Of a stretch of 64,000 nucleotides of DNA, positions 51,619 through 61,421 are shown in pieces. Within the stretch, counting starts at the first letter, position 1. Each line of letters opens with the position of its first letter. Source of the stretch: Mangrovibacterium sp041596335 (GTDB taxonomy: Bacteria > Bacteroidota > Bacteroidia > Bacteroidales > Prolixibacteraceae); assembly GCF_041596335.1 (NCBI RefSeq), contig NZ_JBFHIT010000014.1, positions 1 to 64,000 on the forward strand. Reading direction: 5' to 3'. The notes below the pieces were generated by a model, which ran no database searches, was not told the DNA's origin, and saw only the letters and a list, made by a program, of their open reading frames with translations. Both the position numbers and the translations under genes were made by a program.

Positions 51619-52716
51619 ATGAGCAGACATAAAATAAAAATCGGTATTTCACAAGGTGATATTAACGGAATTGGCTACGAGGTGATTATGAAAACGCTGA
51701 GTGATCCCCGCATTCTCGAAATGTGTACACCAATTGTTTACGGATCGCCTAAGGTGGCAGCCTATCACCGGAAAGCGCTGAACATGGAGCATTTTAATTT
51801 TAACACCATTAAAAGTGCTTCGGAAGCTGATCCCCGCAAAGCCAACATCATCAATTGTATCGACGATAATGTACGGGTTGAATTGGGGAAAATATCCGAT
51901 GTCGCCGGCGAAGCGTCGTACATGGCGTTGGAAGCCGTTGTGAATGATTTGAAAGCAGGAGTGATTGACGCGCTGGTTACCGGCCCAATCAGCAAGGATA
52001 ACATTCAAAGCGAAAAATTCAATTTCCCGGGGCATACCGAATTTTTAGCCGAGCAGTTCGAAGCGAAAAATCATGTGATGCTGATGGTTAGCGAGATGAT
52101 GAAGATCGGAGTCGTGACGACTCACGTTCCGCTATCAAAAGTAACCTCTATGATTACCAAGGAAGCTATCGTGCGAAAGTTGCGGATTATCGCCTCATCG
52201 ATGGAGCAGGACTTCAGCATTAAAAAGCCACGAATCGCGGTGTTGGGACTAAATCCACATGCCGGTGATGGCGGCTTACTTGGGTCGGAAGAAAAAGACA
52301 TCATCATTCCGGCGATTGAACAAGCTAAGGAAGAAGGAATTTTGGCCATTGGACCATATCCTTGCGACGGATTTTTCGGATCGGGCGACTATGTGAAGTT
52401 TGACGCCATTCTAGCCATGTACCACGATCAGGGATTGACACCTTTCAAAGTAATCTCGTTCGAACGCGGGGTGAACTACACCGCAGGATTGCCTATTATC
52501 CGGACTTCACCCTCGCATGGAACGGCGTTCGATATTGCCGGAGAAGGAAAAGCGTCGCCGGAGTCATTCCGCGAAGCATTGTATATGGCAATTGATGTGC
52601 ACAAAAACCGCGAATTGTATAAGGAAATTAGCAAGAATCCACTGAAGCGTTACGATATTAATCCGAATCAGGTGGACGAGAGTGTTGATTTTGTTGACGA
52701 AGAACCAAGCCTGTAA
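51619..52716 (+). CDS. pdxA: 4-hydroxythreonine-4-phosphate dehydrogenase
   Basis: A 365-residue enzyme of pyridoxal-phosphate synthesis (DXP-dependent route). Motifs: IKIGISQGDINGIGYEVI, TGPISKDNIQSEKFNFPGHTEFLAEQF, GLNPHAGDGGLLGSEEKDII, MYHDQGLTPFKVISFERGVN and RTSPSHGTAFDIAGEGKASP; the conserved His residues bind the metal. It oxidises 4-phosphohydroxythreonine with NAD. Start ATG at 51619. Confidence 0.96.
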   Translation: MSRHKIKIGISQGDINGIGYEVIMKTLSDPRILEMCTPIVYGSPKVAAYHRKALNMEHFNFNTIKSASEADPRKANIINCIDDNVRVELGKISDVAGEASYMALEAVVNDLKAGVIDALVTGPISKDNIQSEKFNFPGHTEFLAEQFEAKNHVMLMVSEMMKIGVVTTHVPLSKVTSMITKEAIVRKLRIIASSMEQDFSIKKPRIAVLGLNPHAGDGGLLGSEEKDIIIPAIEQAKEEGILAIGPYPCDGFFGSGDYVKFDAILAMYHDQGLTPFKVISFERGVNYTAGLPIIRTSPSHGTAFDIAGEGKASPESFREALYMAIDVHKNRELYKEISKNPLKRYDINPNQVDESVDFVDEEPSL

Positions 52717-52807
52717 TCCTGGCAGGAACCGATAATTTTTTTTTGACGGAAAGAAGATGTGTTTGCGATATCTTCTTTCTTTAAATTTAGTTTGAAAGCG
52801 CTGAATT

Positions 52808-53392
52808 ATGTACGAATACATCATCGGGAAAATAACCGGACTTACCCCTGCCAACGCTGTGGTCGAAGCCGGATCGATCGGTTATTTTCTCCACATCTCA
52901 TTAAATACATACTCCGCCATTAACGGGCAGCAATCAGCCCGTTTGTTTCTGCATCAGGTTGTGCGCGAAGATGCGCTTCTGCTTTATGGCTTTGCCGAGC
53001 AAGATGAACGGGAGCTTTTCCGGCAGTTGATATCGGTAAGCGGAATTGGTTCAAGCACAGCATTAATGATGCTTTCGTCGCTCAGCCCCGACGAGATCAG
53101 AAAAGCAATACTCGAAGAGAATGTTAACCTGCTGAAAAGTATCAAAGGAATTGGGGCAAAAACAGCTCAGCGAGTCATCATCGATCTAAAAGATAAAATT
53201 GGTAAACTACCAGCCAGCGACCAAATTTTAATGACCGGTGCGGACAATACTATCCGCGATGAAGCGTTATCAGCTTTAGTTATGCTCGGTTTTGCCCGCA
53301 AGAATGTTGAGAAGGAATTAGACAAAATTTTGAAGTCTAATCCCGGAATAACCGTAGAGCAGATGATAAAAACGGCACTGAAGAGCCTGTAA
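52808..53392 (+). CDS. ruvA: Holliday junction helicase subunit RuvA
   Basis: A 194-residue protein that tetramerises on Holliday junctions and loads RuvB. N-terminal OB fold MYEYIIGKITGLTPANAVVEAG, helix-hairpin-helix region ISVSGIGSSTALMMLSSLSPDE and LLKSIKGIGAKTAQRVIIDLKDK, and the C-terminal RuvB-binding domain DEALSALVMLGFARKNVEKEL. It precedes sprA by 17 bases, so ruvA and sprA may share a transcript; ruvA-sprA adjacency is, as I recall, common in Bacteroidota. Confidence 0.97.
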   Translation: MYEYIIGKITGLTPANAVVEAGSIGYFLHISLNTYSAINGQQSARLFLHQVVREDALLLYGFAEQDERELFRQLISVSGIGSSTALMMLSSLSPDEIRKAILEENVNLLKSIKGIGAKTAQRVIIDLKDKIGKLPASDQILMTGADNTIRDEALSALVMLGFARKNVEKELDKILKSNPGITVEQMIKTALKSL

Positions 53393-53398
53393 ATTGAT

Positions 53399-53409
53399 AA
53401 GGAGCGGTA
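53399..53409 (+). promoter_or_regulatory. Strong ribosome-binding site of the first sprA
   Basis: AAGGAGC lies 5 bases before a TTG at 53410 and decides the start, because no ATG in this frame fits the SprA N-terminus better. Perfect Shine-Dalgarno sites are uncommon in Bacteroidota. Confidence 0.75.
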
Positions 53410-56400
53410 TTGAAAACATTTCTGAGAAATTCTTTGATTACGATCATTTTTTCAGGGGTTCTGGCTATGGGCTGGACTTCGGTACCGAATATTGACTTAT
53501 CTGATCGTTTAAGAGAATTTGAGCAGACAGCAGACTCCAGTTGGGTTGATACCCTCGATATCGATACCACGGGCGTGTTGGTTTATCCTTTCGAAGACCG
53601 CAAAGAGTTTGATTATTCCGACGATCGCTCCCGTTCGGGACTCTTTCTGAAAACTCCCTCGAATATAAAAACTGTCGTTGAATACGACCCCGTTTCCGGC
53701 CAATATGTGGTGACTGAAAAAGTCGGGAATTTCAACTACAGGCTTCCCAAAGCCATGTCGCTGGAAGAATATGCCCGATACGATTTTCAAAATTCAATTC
53801 GCAATTATTGGCGAAAACGAGCCGACGAGCAGGATCAGGAGACACGTGGAGGCTTAATTCCCCGATTGTCGGTAGGCGGAGAGGCTTTTAACCGCATATT
53901 TGGAGGAAACAACATCGACATTCAACCGCAAGGATTTGTGGAGGTGAGCTTTGGTTACCAGATGAATACGACTGAAAACCCGTCTATTGCCGAGCGTTTA
54001 CGAAAGGTGCCCTCATTCGATTTCGACCAAAAAATCCAGATGAATGTAAACGGAACGATTGGCGATAAAATGAAGATGAGGGTGAATTACAATACCGAGG
54101 CCACCTTCGATTTTGAAAATAAGATGAACCTCGACTACGCCGGCGACGAAGATGAGATTATTAAGAAGATTGAAGCCGGAAATGTTTCGCTGCCCTTAAA
54201 TGGTTCCCTGATAACCGGCGCTACCAATCTGTTTGGGGTGAAAGCCGATATGCAGTTCGGGAAGCTTTCGGTATCCACTGTTTTTTCGCAAAATAAAGGT
54301 GAAACAAAAGTTGTCGACATTGAAGGAGGAGCACAAAAAACATCGTTTGAGGTAAAAGTGTCCGATTACGATGCCAATCGTCACTTTTTCCTGGCGCAGT
54401 ATTTTCGCGATTCCTACGATCAGGCACTGCGGAATTTGCCAATTGTGCAGTCGGCCATTACCATTAATAAAATTGAAGTTTGGGTAACCAATAAATCAGG
54501 AAACTACAGTGAGTCGCGCAATATTTTGGCACTGTTGGATTTGGGGGAGCATACAAAAAATATTTACAACTCAGTCCCGGCTTTCGCGGGTGAAACGGGA
54601 TTGTCCTATCCGGACAATGTGTATCCTTACAGCGAAGCCAATAAAATGTATAAGGAGTTGATAAACAACTATGCTGATGTTCGGGATGTGTCGAATATCA
54701 CCCGAACCATGAGTAGTTTTTCCGGTTTTGGTTTTGTTGGAGGGCAGGATTTTGAAAAGCTTGAACAGGCGCGCAAACTGAGCTCCTCCGAATATACCGT
54801 CAACCTGCAATTAGGATATATTTCGCTCAATTCCGCTTTAAATACCGATGAAGTTTTAGCTGTTGCCTACAACTACACGGCCAATGGCAAAACATACCAG
54901 GTCGGCGAGTTCTCGACCGATGGAATTGACGCGCCGGAAACGTTGATGTTGAAATTGCTGAAGGGAACCAACCTGTCGCCAAAGCTACCTACCTGGAAGC
55001 TGATGATGAAAAACGTGTATAACCTGAATGCGTACAGTTTAAGCAGCGAAGATTTTGAGTTAAATATCCTTTATCAGAACGAATCAACCGGTACGATGGT
55101 GAATTACCTGCCGGCATCGAATCTGGAAGGTCATATCTTGTTGAATGTTTTAAACCTCGATAATCTGAATTCGCAGCTCGATGAGGGAAGTAACGGTGTA
55201 TTCGACTTTATCGATGGAGTGACCGTTCAATCGACATCCGGACGGATTATTTTTCCATCGGTTGAGCCGTTCGGAAGTTTCCTGTCCGACTCGATCACCG
55301 ACCAGGTGTACCGCGACAAGTACGTTTATCAAAGCTTGTACGATTCAACAAAAACCTATGCCAAACAAGATGCTGAGCACAATAAATACATCTTGACAGG
55401 TAGCTACAGCGGATCGTCCAGTTCCGAAATTTCATTGGGAACAGTCAATCTGGCGCAGGGATCCGTGAAAGTTACAGCCGGAGGTATTACGCTTACCGAA
55501 GGGTTGGATTATACGGTTGACTATACTCTTGGTAGGGTGAAGGTGATTAATCCAACGTACCTTGAGTCAGGTACTTCGCTGCAAGTGTCAACGGAGAGTG
55601 AAGATCTTTTTTCGGTACAACGAAAAACCTTGCTCGGAACCCATGCCAACTATGCTTTTTCCGACAAATTCAATCTGGGTGGTACCGCTTTGTACATGAG
55701 CGAACGGCCGCTGACTCAGAAAGTTAATTACGGCGAAGATCCAATTTCGAACACGATGCTCGGGATGGATCTGACATATAGTACCGAATCTCAATTGTTA
55801 ACCCGATTGGTTGATAAGCTACCTTTCCTGGAGACTAAAGAGACCAGCTCAGTGGCTGTTGAAGCCGAAGTTGCCAAGTTAATAGTTGGCAGCTCGAGCG
55901 TGACTGACGGTACTGTCTACATTGACGATTTTGAGTCGACTCAAACGTCGATCGATCTGCGGTCGCGACAAGCCTGGATGTTGGCTTCAACACCGCAAAA
56001 TCAACCAACTTTGTTCCCCGAAGGGGATTTGGACGATGACTTGGCTTACGGCTACAACCGGGCAAGATTAGCCTGGTATGTTATCGATCCGCTTTTTTTG
56101 CGAAATACATCGCAAACACCATCGCATATCAAGCAAGATGCTGAGCAGCAGTCGAATCATCTGGTTCGCGAGGTGTATCAGGAGGAAATATTCCCGGACA
56201 AGGATACTGAAATTGGTGTAGCGACAAATATTTCGGTTCTGGATTTAGGCTACTATCCATCCGAGCGGGGACCATATAACTTCGATGTCAATCCGTCGGC
56301 TTATTCTGCTGGTCTGAATGCAGACGGTACTCTTGCCGACCCGGAGTCGCGCTGGGGTGGGATTATGCGTAAAATTGAAACCAGCGATTTTGAAACGGCC

Positions 56401-59400
56401 AATATCGAATACATCGAGTTCTGGATGATGGACCCCTTTGTGAATGATGAAGGTGGGCAATTGTCGGGCGGTGATTTGTATTTCAACCTGGGCGATGTGT
56501 CGGAGGATGTGCTGAAAGATTCGAGAAAATCATATGAAAACGGACTGCCTGAGACGGAGTTGATTACTGATGTTGACACAACGATCTGGGGTCGGGTGCC
56601 AACCAAAACACAAATCACCAGCAGCTTTGTAACCGATACTGAGTCGATTCTTCGACAGGATGTCGGTTTCGATGGCTTGTCAAGTAGCGATGAACAAAGT
56701 TTCTACGGCGGCTATTTGGCTTCGCTGCAAAATATTCTCGATCCGCAGACTTTCAGCGACTATCTGGAAGATCCTGCTGCTGACGACTATCACTATTACC
56801 GCGGATCTGACTACGATGCGGATCAGGTTAGTATACTGGATCGATACAAAAAATACAACGGCCCCGAAGGGAATTCGCGTCCTGCGGCCAGTTCTCCTGA
56901 ATCGTATACGACATCGGCCTCAACGTTACCCGATGTTGAAGATATTAACAGCGATAATACCTTGAGCGAATATGAACGCTACTACCAGTATCGTGTGAGC
57001 ATCCGGCAGTCGGAAATGCAATTGGGACAGAACTTTATTAGCGACATCCGTACAGCTAGTGTTACGCTGGCAAACGGAACAGTGAGCGAGGTGAAATGGT
57101 ATCAGTTTAAAGTGCCGGTGAAACAACCGGAGACCGTCGTCGGCAGTATCTCCGACTACAGTTCGATCCGGTTTATGCGGATGTTTCTGCACAGCTTCAG
57201 CGATCCAATAGTGCTGCGTTTTGCCACCCTCGACCTGGTTCGGGCCGACTGGCGCAGCTATTCCGACGATCTGGACGACAACAGCAACACCTTAGGGACA
57301 AACACAACGTTTGATGTTTCCGCTGTCAATATTGAAGAAAACAGCGACCGTCAGCCGGTTAACTATGTGCTGCCTCCCGATATTGACCGTGTGATTGATC
57401 CGGCAAACGCTCAACTGCTGGAACTGAATGAGCAGGCAATTACATTGAAAGCAATCGAGTTGGAAGAAGGTGACTCCAGGGCTGCCTATAAATCAATCAA
57501 TATGGACTTTACGAGCTACCAGCGTTTGAAGCTGGAGGTTCATGCCGAAGCCATCGATGGTTCGCCGCTGAATGATGATGATCTCCATTTCTTTGTGCGA
57601 ATCGGGTCGGATTACAATTACAACTATTACGAATACGAATTACCACTCAGCCTCACCGAGCCGGGTGTATACAATGGTGATATAGCCGCTGACCGTTTGG
57701 CTGTTTGGCCTGATGCGAACCGAATAAATATACCGTTGACTTTATTTACCGATGCCAAGTTGGAGCGAAATGCAGCGATGCAGGAATCCGGATCAATTGT
57801 GCAGCAGACCGATGTCTATGAGGTTGTTCACGACGATTGGAATGACGGCAAAAACCTGGTGAAAATAAAAGGGAGTCCGAATCTGGCTAATGTGGAGGTG
57901 ATGATGATGGGAATCCGACATAAATCGGGTGCCGTAAGCTCATTGCCTAAATCGATTGAAGTCTGGGCCAACGAACTTCGGCTTAGTGAATTGGAAAATG
58001 AAGGTGGATGGGCCGCCAATATGCGGGTGACGACTCGTTTGGCTGATTTTGGGTCGGTGGTTTTTGCCGCCCGTCACCAGTCGGTTGGCTTCGGAAGCAT
58101 CGACCAAAGTGCCAGCGAAAGAGCCACGGATGATTTGACTGAATACGATATTTCGTCCAATTTTGAACTGGGCCGCTTTTTCCCGAAACAAGCTCAGGTT
58201 CGTATTCCGCTCTATGTGGGAGTGTCCAAAAGCGTAAGTAACCCCAAGTACGATCCACTTGATCCGGATATTACGATGGAACAGTCGTTGGCAAATGCCG
58301 GATCAAAAGCAGAGCGCGATTCAATTAAAAGTATCGCTCAGGATGTTACCGAACGAACCAGTATTGTTCTGAATAATGTGAAGGTTGACAAAACAAATAA
58401 GTCGGGAAAATCGAGGATATACGATCCTGCTAATTTCTCGGCAAGTTTTGCCTTTAATAAGCAAAAGGAGCGCGATGTTAATACGGAGTACAGCATTGAG
58501 AAGAGTTACCGCCTGGCACTGAATTACAACTTCAACAACCGACCGAAACTCTACGAACCTTTCAAGAAGACGAAATTTCTTCGTGCTGATGCTTTTCGCT
58601 TGCTTCGCGATTTCAATTTTTACTTAATGCCTACTCAAATTTCCTATCGGAATGAGTTGTACCGTTACTATAAAGAGGTTCAAACCCGAAATATCTCCAA
58701 CCCCGATATTCTAATACCGCTTACTGTAGAAAAGGATTTTGTCTGGCGCCGGTACTTCGACTTGCGATATAACCTTACGCGCTCGTTGAAAATCGATTTT
58801 TCATCGCAGGGAACAGCGCGGATTGATGAGCCGCTTGGCCGTATTAACCGGGATGATGACGACTACCAAATGAAGAAAGACTCCATTCTTCGGAATCTGT
58901 TCGATTTGGGACGCCCCGTTTTGTATCATCACACCTTCAATGCGACCTATCAGATGCCGATCAATAAGATTCCGCTATTCAACTGGGTGACAGCTACCGG
59001 AAGGTATCAGGCGATGTACGATTGGACTGCCGGTACAATTACCGACGAAACTGTGGAGTTGGGTAATGTAACTGAAAACTCTCGTGTGATGCAGGGAACC
59101 GGGCAGGCATCGTTTACCAATCTCTACAATAAAATACCTTTTCTGAAGGAGGTAAACCAAAAATTTGGTGCGTCAACCAGGTCGGCAAGGAGTTCGAGTA
59201 GCCGAACAAGGGCCGCCGCTTCAACGAAGAAAGAAGAGGCTAATTTCCGCATTCGCGAGGTTTCGTACAAAGATACCCGGGTAGCCCTGAAGGCTGATTC
59301 TGTTCAGGTGATTGCGCACCGTTTGAAAACAAAGGATGTTCAGGTGAAAGTTTTCAATGCGGAGGGGCAGCAGGTTCGTGGGGTGATGAAAATAATTGAT

Positions 59401-60951
59401 GAAAATCAGGTCAGTTTCTTAAGCAGAACCGATGTTGAAGCAGGTCGGATTGAAATTAGCGGGAAACGTAAAATTGAAAATGGCTTTCTATATAAATCCA
59501 GTCAGTATGCCGCACGAACAGCAATGATGGTTAAGAGTTTCTCGGCTACCTATTCAACGGCAGATGGTACTTTGCTTCCCGGATTTATGCCTGAACCAAG
59601 CGTTTTTGGCGCCGGACATTATTCGCCTGATCCGGCCATGTTTGGTCAGGTGGCTGCTACAAATGCTCCCGGAATACCCTTCCTGTTTGGGTGGCAGGAT
59701 GATGATTTTGCCCGAAAAGCTGCCGAGCGCGGATGGATTACAAAAGATACAACGTTGAATTCGCCTTACATGATGAGCCACAATGAAACCTGGAGTCTCA
59801 GAGCTGATATTGAGCCAATCCCTTTCCTGCGAATTGATCTGAATGCCAACCGTTCCTTCTCTGAGAATGCCAGCGAGTACTACCTGTACGATGTCAATTC
59901 CGGAGAATTTAATGCGAGTAACCGTACGCTAACGGGTAACTTCACCATGTCGGTCAATACCTGGAGAACCGCTTTCTCGAAAATGGGTGGTGCCGATATT
60001 GATATTCCTGAAGCTTACCAGAATATGCTCGACTATCGCTGGGTGATCGCCGGACGACTGGCTAGTCGGCGAGTTGCCAATGCGGAGGTTAATTACAATC
60101 CGGAAATGAACAACCAGGAAACCGGTTGGCCTATTGGATACGGATCTACTTCTCAGGATGTGATGGTTCCGGCGTTCATCGCCGCATATACCGGGCAATC
60201 ACCCCACAAAGTGTCGTTGGAGCCTTTCCCTTCATTGAAATATATGCGCCCGAACTGGCGGATTTCATACGATGGTGTGGTATCAAAAATTAAAGGGTTG
60301 AACAAAGTGGCAAAATCGATCAACTTAAACCATTCGTATCGTTCAACCTACAACATCGGTTCGTACACCACCAACCTGAGCTATGATGACCAAGCCTATG
60401 GCGACGGCTGGAGCTATGTTCAAAATGAATTGAACGGAGATTTTGTTTCGAAATACGATATGACGTCTGTCAGCATCTCCGAGATGTTCAGTCCGCTCAT
60501 CAATGTTGATGTGACCTGGCTGAATGACATGTCGACTACGATTGAGATCAATCGGTCGCGGAACCTGACTTTAAGCTTTGCGAATAACCAATTAACAGAA
60601 GTACTCAGCAATGAGCTTTCGGTCGGATTTGGTTACCGTTTCCCGCGCATGGATTTAATTATCAAGTCGAAAAACGGACAAAAGGCTTATTCCAACGATT
60701 TAAATATTCGGGCTGATTTGTCTTTCCGTAAAAATAAAACCTTGCTCCGTAAGCTGGAAGAAGATGACAACCAGCTGACAGCAGGACAAAATGCTGTTAC
60801 ACTGAAAACTTCAGCCGACTATATGTTGAGCGATCGTTTTCAACTACGGATGTACTACGACAAGGTCATCAATCAACCCTTTACTTCTTCATCTTACCCA
60901 ACTTCTACCACAAGTTTCGGGATGAGTTTCCGCTTTACTTTGGCTCAGTAA
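53410..60951 (+). CDS. sprA: SprA, T9SS outer-membrane translocon (first copy)
   Basis: A 2513-residue protein, matching the very large SprA/Sov family that forms the 36-stranded outer-membrane pore of the type IX system. The start is TTG at 53410 (KTFLRNSLITIIFSGVLAMG), a signal peptide. The N-terminal SprA_N-type region includes VEYDPVSGQYVVTEKVGNFN and YRLPKAMSLEEYARYDFQNSIRNYW, then SFGYQMNTTENPSIAE. Many aromatic beta-barrel strands follow. A Ser/Arg/Ala-rich linker near residue 1920 precedes the last part. The gene ends SFGMSFRFTLAQ, a typical outer-membrane C-terminal Phe strand. It follows ruvA by 17 bases and is followed by a second copy. Confidence 0.95.
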   Translation: MKTFLRNSLITIIFSGVLAMGWTSVPNIDLSDRLREFEQTADSSWVDTLDIDTTGVLVYPFEDRKEFDYSDDRSRSGLFLKTPSNIKTVVEYDPVSGQYVVTEKVGNFNYRLPKAMSLEEYARYDFQNSIRNYWRKRADEQDQETRGGLIPRLSVGGEAFNRIFGGNNIDIQPQGFVEVSFGYQMNTTENPSIAERLRKVPSFDFDQKIQMNVNGTIGDKMKMRVNYNTEATFDFENKMNLDYAGDEDEIIKKIEAGNVSLPLNGSLITGATNLFGVKADMQFGKLSVSTVFSQNKGETKVVDIEGGAQKTSFEVKVSDYDANRHFFLAQYFRDSYDQALRNLPIVQSAITINKIEVWVTNKSGNYSESRNILALLDLGEHTKNIYNSVPAFAGETGLSYPDNVYPYSEANKMYKELINNYADVRDVSNITRTMSSFSGFGFVGGQDFEKLEQARKLSSSEYTVNLQLGYISLNSALNTDEVLAVAYNYTANGKTYQVGEFSTDGIDAPETLMLKLLKGTNLSPKLPTWKLMMKNVYNLNAYSLSSEDFELNILYQNESTGTMVNYLPASNLEGHILLNVLNLDNLNSQLDEGSNGVFDFIDGVTVQSTSGRIIFPSVEPFGSFLSDSITDQVYRDKYVYQSLYDSTKTYAKQDAEHNKYILTGSYSGSSSSEISLGTVNLAQGSVKVTAGGITLTEGLDYTVDYTLGRVKVINPTYLESGTSLQVSTESEDLFSVQRKTLLGTHANYAFSDKFNLGGTALYMSERPLTQKVNYGEDPISNTMLGMDLTYSTESQLLTRLVDKLPFLETKETSSVAVEAEVAKLIVGSSSVTDGTVYIDDFESTQTSIDLRSRQAWMLASTPQNQPTLFPEGDLDDDLAYGYNRARLAWYVIDPLFLRNTSQTPSHIKQDAEQQSNHLVREVYQEEIFPDKDTEIGVATNISVLDLGYYPSERGPYNFDVNPSAYSAGLNADGTLADPESRWGGIMRKIETSDFETANIEYIEFWMMDPFVNDEGGQLSGGDLYFNLGDVSEDVLKDSRKSYENGLPETELITDVDTTIWGRVPTKTQITSSFVTDTESILRQDVGFDGLSSSDEQSFYGGYLASLQNILDPQTFSDYLEDPAADDYHYYRGSDYDADQVSILDRYKKYNGPEGNSRPAASSPESYTTSASTLPDVEDINSDNTLSEYERYYQYRVSIRQSEMQLGQNFISDIRTASVTLANGTVSEVKWYQFKVPVKQPETVVGSISDYSSIRFMRMFLHSFSDPIVLRFATLDLVRADWRSYSDDLDDNSNTLGTNTTFDVSAVNIEENSDRQPVNYVLPPDIDRVIDPANAQLLELNEQAITLKAIELEEGDSRAAYKSINMDFTSYQRLKLEVHAEAIDGSPLNDDDLHFFVRIGSDYNYNYYEYELPLSLTEPGVYNGDIAADRLAVWPDANRINIPLTLFTDAKLERNAAMQESGSIVQQTDVYEVVHDDWNDGKNLVKIKGSPNLANVEVMMMGIRHKSGAVSSLPKSIEVWANELRLSELENEGGWAANMRVTTRLADFGSVVFAARHQSVGFGSIDQSASERATDDLTEYDISSNFELGRFFPKQAQVRIPLYVGVSKSVSNPKYDPLDPDITMEQSLANAGSKAERDSIKSIAQDVTERTSIVLNNVKVDKTNKSGKSRIYDPANFSASFAFNKQKERDVNTEYSIEKSYRLALNYNFNNRPKLYEPFKKTKFLRADAFRLLRDFNFYLMPTQISYRNELYRYYKEVQTRNISNPDILIPLTVEKDFVWRRYFDLRYNLTRSLKIDFSSQGTARIDEPLGRINRDDDDYQMKKDSILRNLFDLGRPVLYHHTFNATYQMPINKIPLFNWVTATGRYQAMYDWTAGTITDETVELGNVTENSRVMQGTGQASFTNLYNKIPFLKEVNQKFGASTRSARSSSSRTRAAASTKKEEANFRIREVSYKDTRVALKADSVQVIAHRLKTKDVQVKVFNAEGQQVRGVMKIIDENQVSFLSRTDVEAGRIEISGKRKIENGFLYKSSQYAARTAMMVKSFSATYSTADGTLLPGFMPEPSVFGAGHYSPDPAMFGQVAATNAPGIPFLFGWQDDDFARKAAERGWITKDTTLNSPYMMSHNETWSLRADIEPIPFLRIDLNANRSFSENASEYYLYDVNSGEFNASNRTLTGNFTMSVNTWRTAFSKMGGADIDIPEAYQNMLDYRWVIAGRLASRRVANAEVNYNPEMNNQETGWPIGYGSTSQDVMVPAFIAAYTGQSPHKVSLEPFPSLKYMRPNWRISYDGVVSKIKGLNKVAKSINLNHSYRSTYNIGSYTTNLSYDDQAYGDGWSYVQNELNGDFVSKYDMTSVSISEMFSPLINVDVTWLNDMSTTIEINRSRNLTLSFANNQLTEVLSNELSVGFGYRFPRMDLIIKSKNGQKAYSNDLNIRADLSFRKNKTLLRKLEEDDNQLTAGQNAVTLKTSADYMLSDRFQLRMYYDKVINQPFTSSSYPTSTTSFGMSFRFTLAQ

Positions 60952-61421
60952 CGAACGAGAGTTCAACCAACTTTATTTTTTTTTATTAGTCAGACGAACT
61001 TTGTTTGTGTGCATGATACAAAAAGCAATTGTTTAGTAGCGCTTTTGTTCAGGGGGGTGATATTCAATTTAAATTTACCATAGAAAAATAATGTTACAAA
61101 TTGTATTTGATTGGAATGCAGTTTAATGAATTGAATAACAGTGTTGTGGTTTGTCAAAATTAATTGTGATTATGAAAGATGCTTATTTTATTGTTTGTAC
61201 TTAAAATTATGATTCGTATGATGCGGTAATTTATAAATGCCTTTTCCCCGAAGCCGATTCCAGCAATTTTGGCGAACAATACCGGATCAAAACTTGCGTT
61301 TTCAGCAACAGTGGCCGCTAGGTTTTATGAGTGGAAACAGAAACAAGTTATAGCGGAATGAGACCCGATCTGGCCACTTTTTGCGAGCGTTCGGGTCAAT
61401 ATTTTTGGAAGGAGAAAGGTG
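60952..61421. other. Intergenic region between the two sprA genes
   Basis: These 470 bases have no convincing gene; one short ORF (61331-61519) is out of frame with sprA and overlaps its start. No clear terminator follows the first sprA. A stem GACCCGA/TCGGGTC (61362-61368, 61391-61397) lies about 25 bases before the second TTG and could be a leader hairpin. A further pair AGTGGCC/GGCCACT (61310-61316, 61372-61378) partly competes with it. The region should contain a promoter for the second sprA if it is not cotranscribed. Confidence 0.55.

Noticed and set aside
60952..61000. Terminator after the first sprA
   Set aside because: There is a long T-run, but no stem of useful length precedes it.
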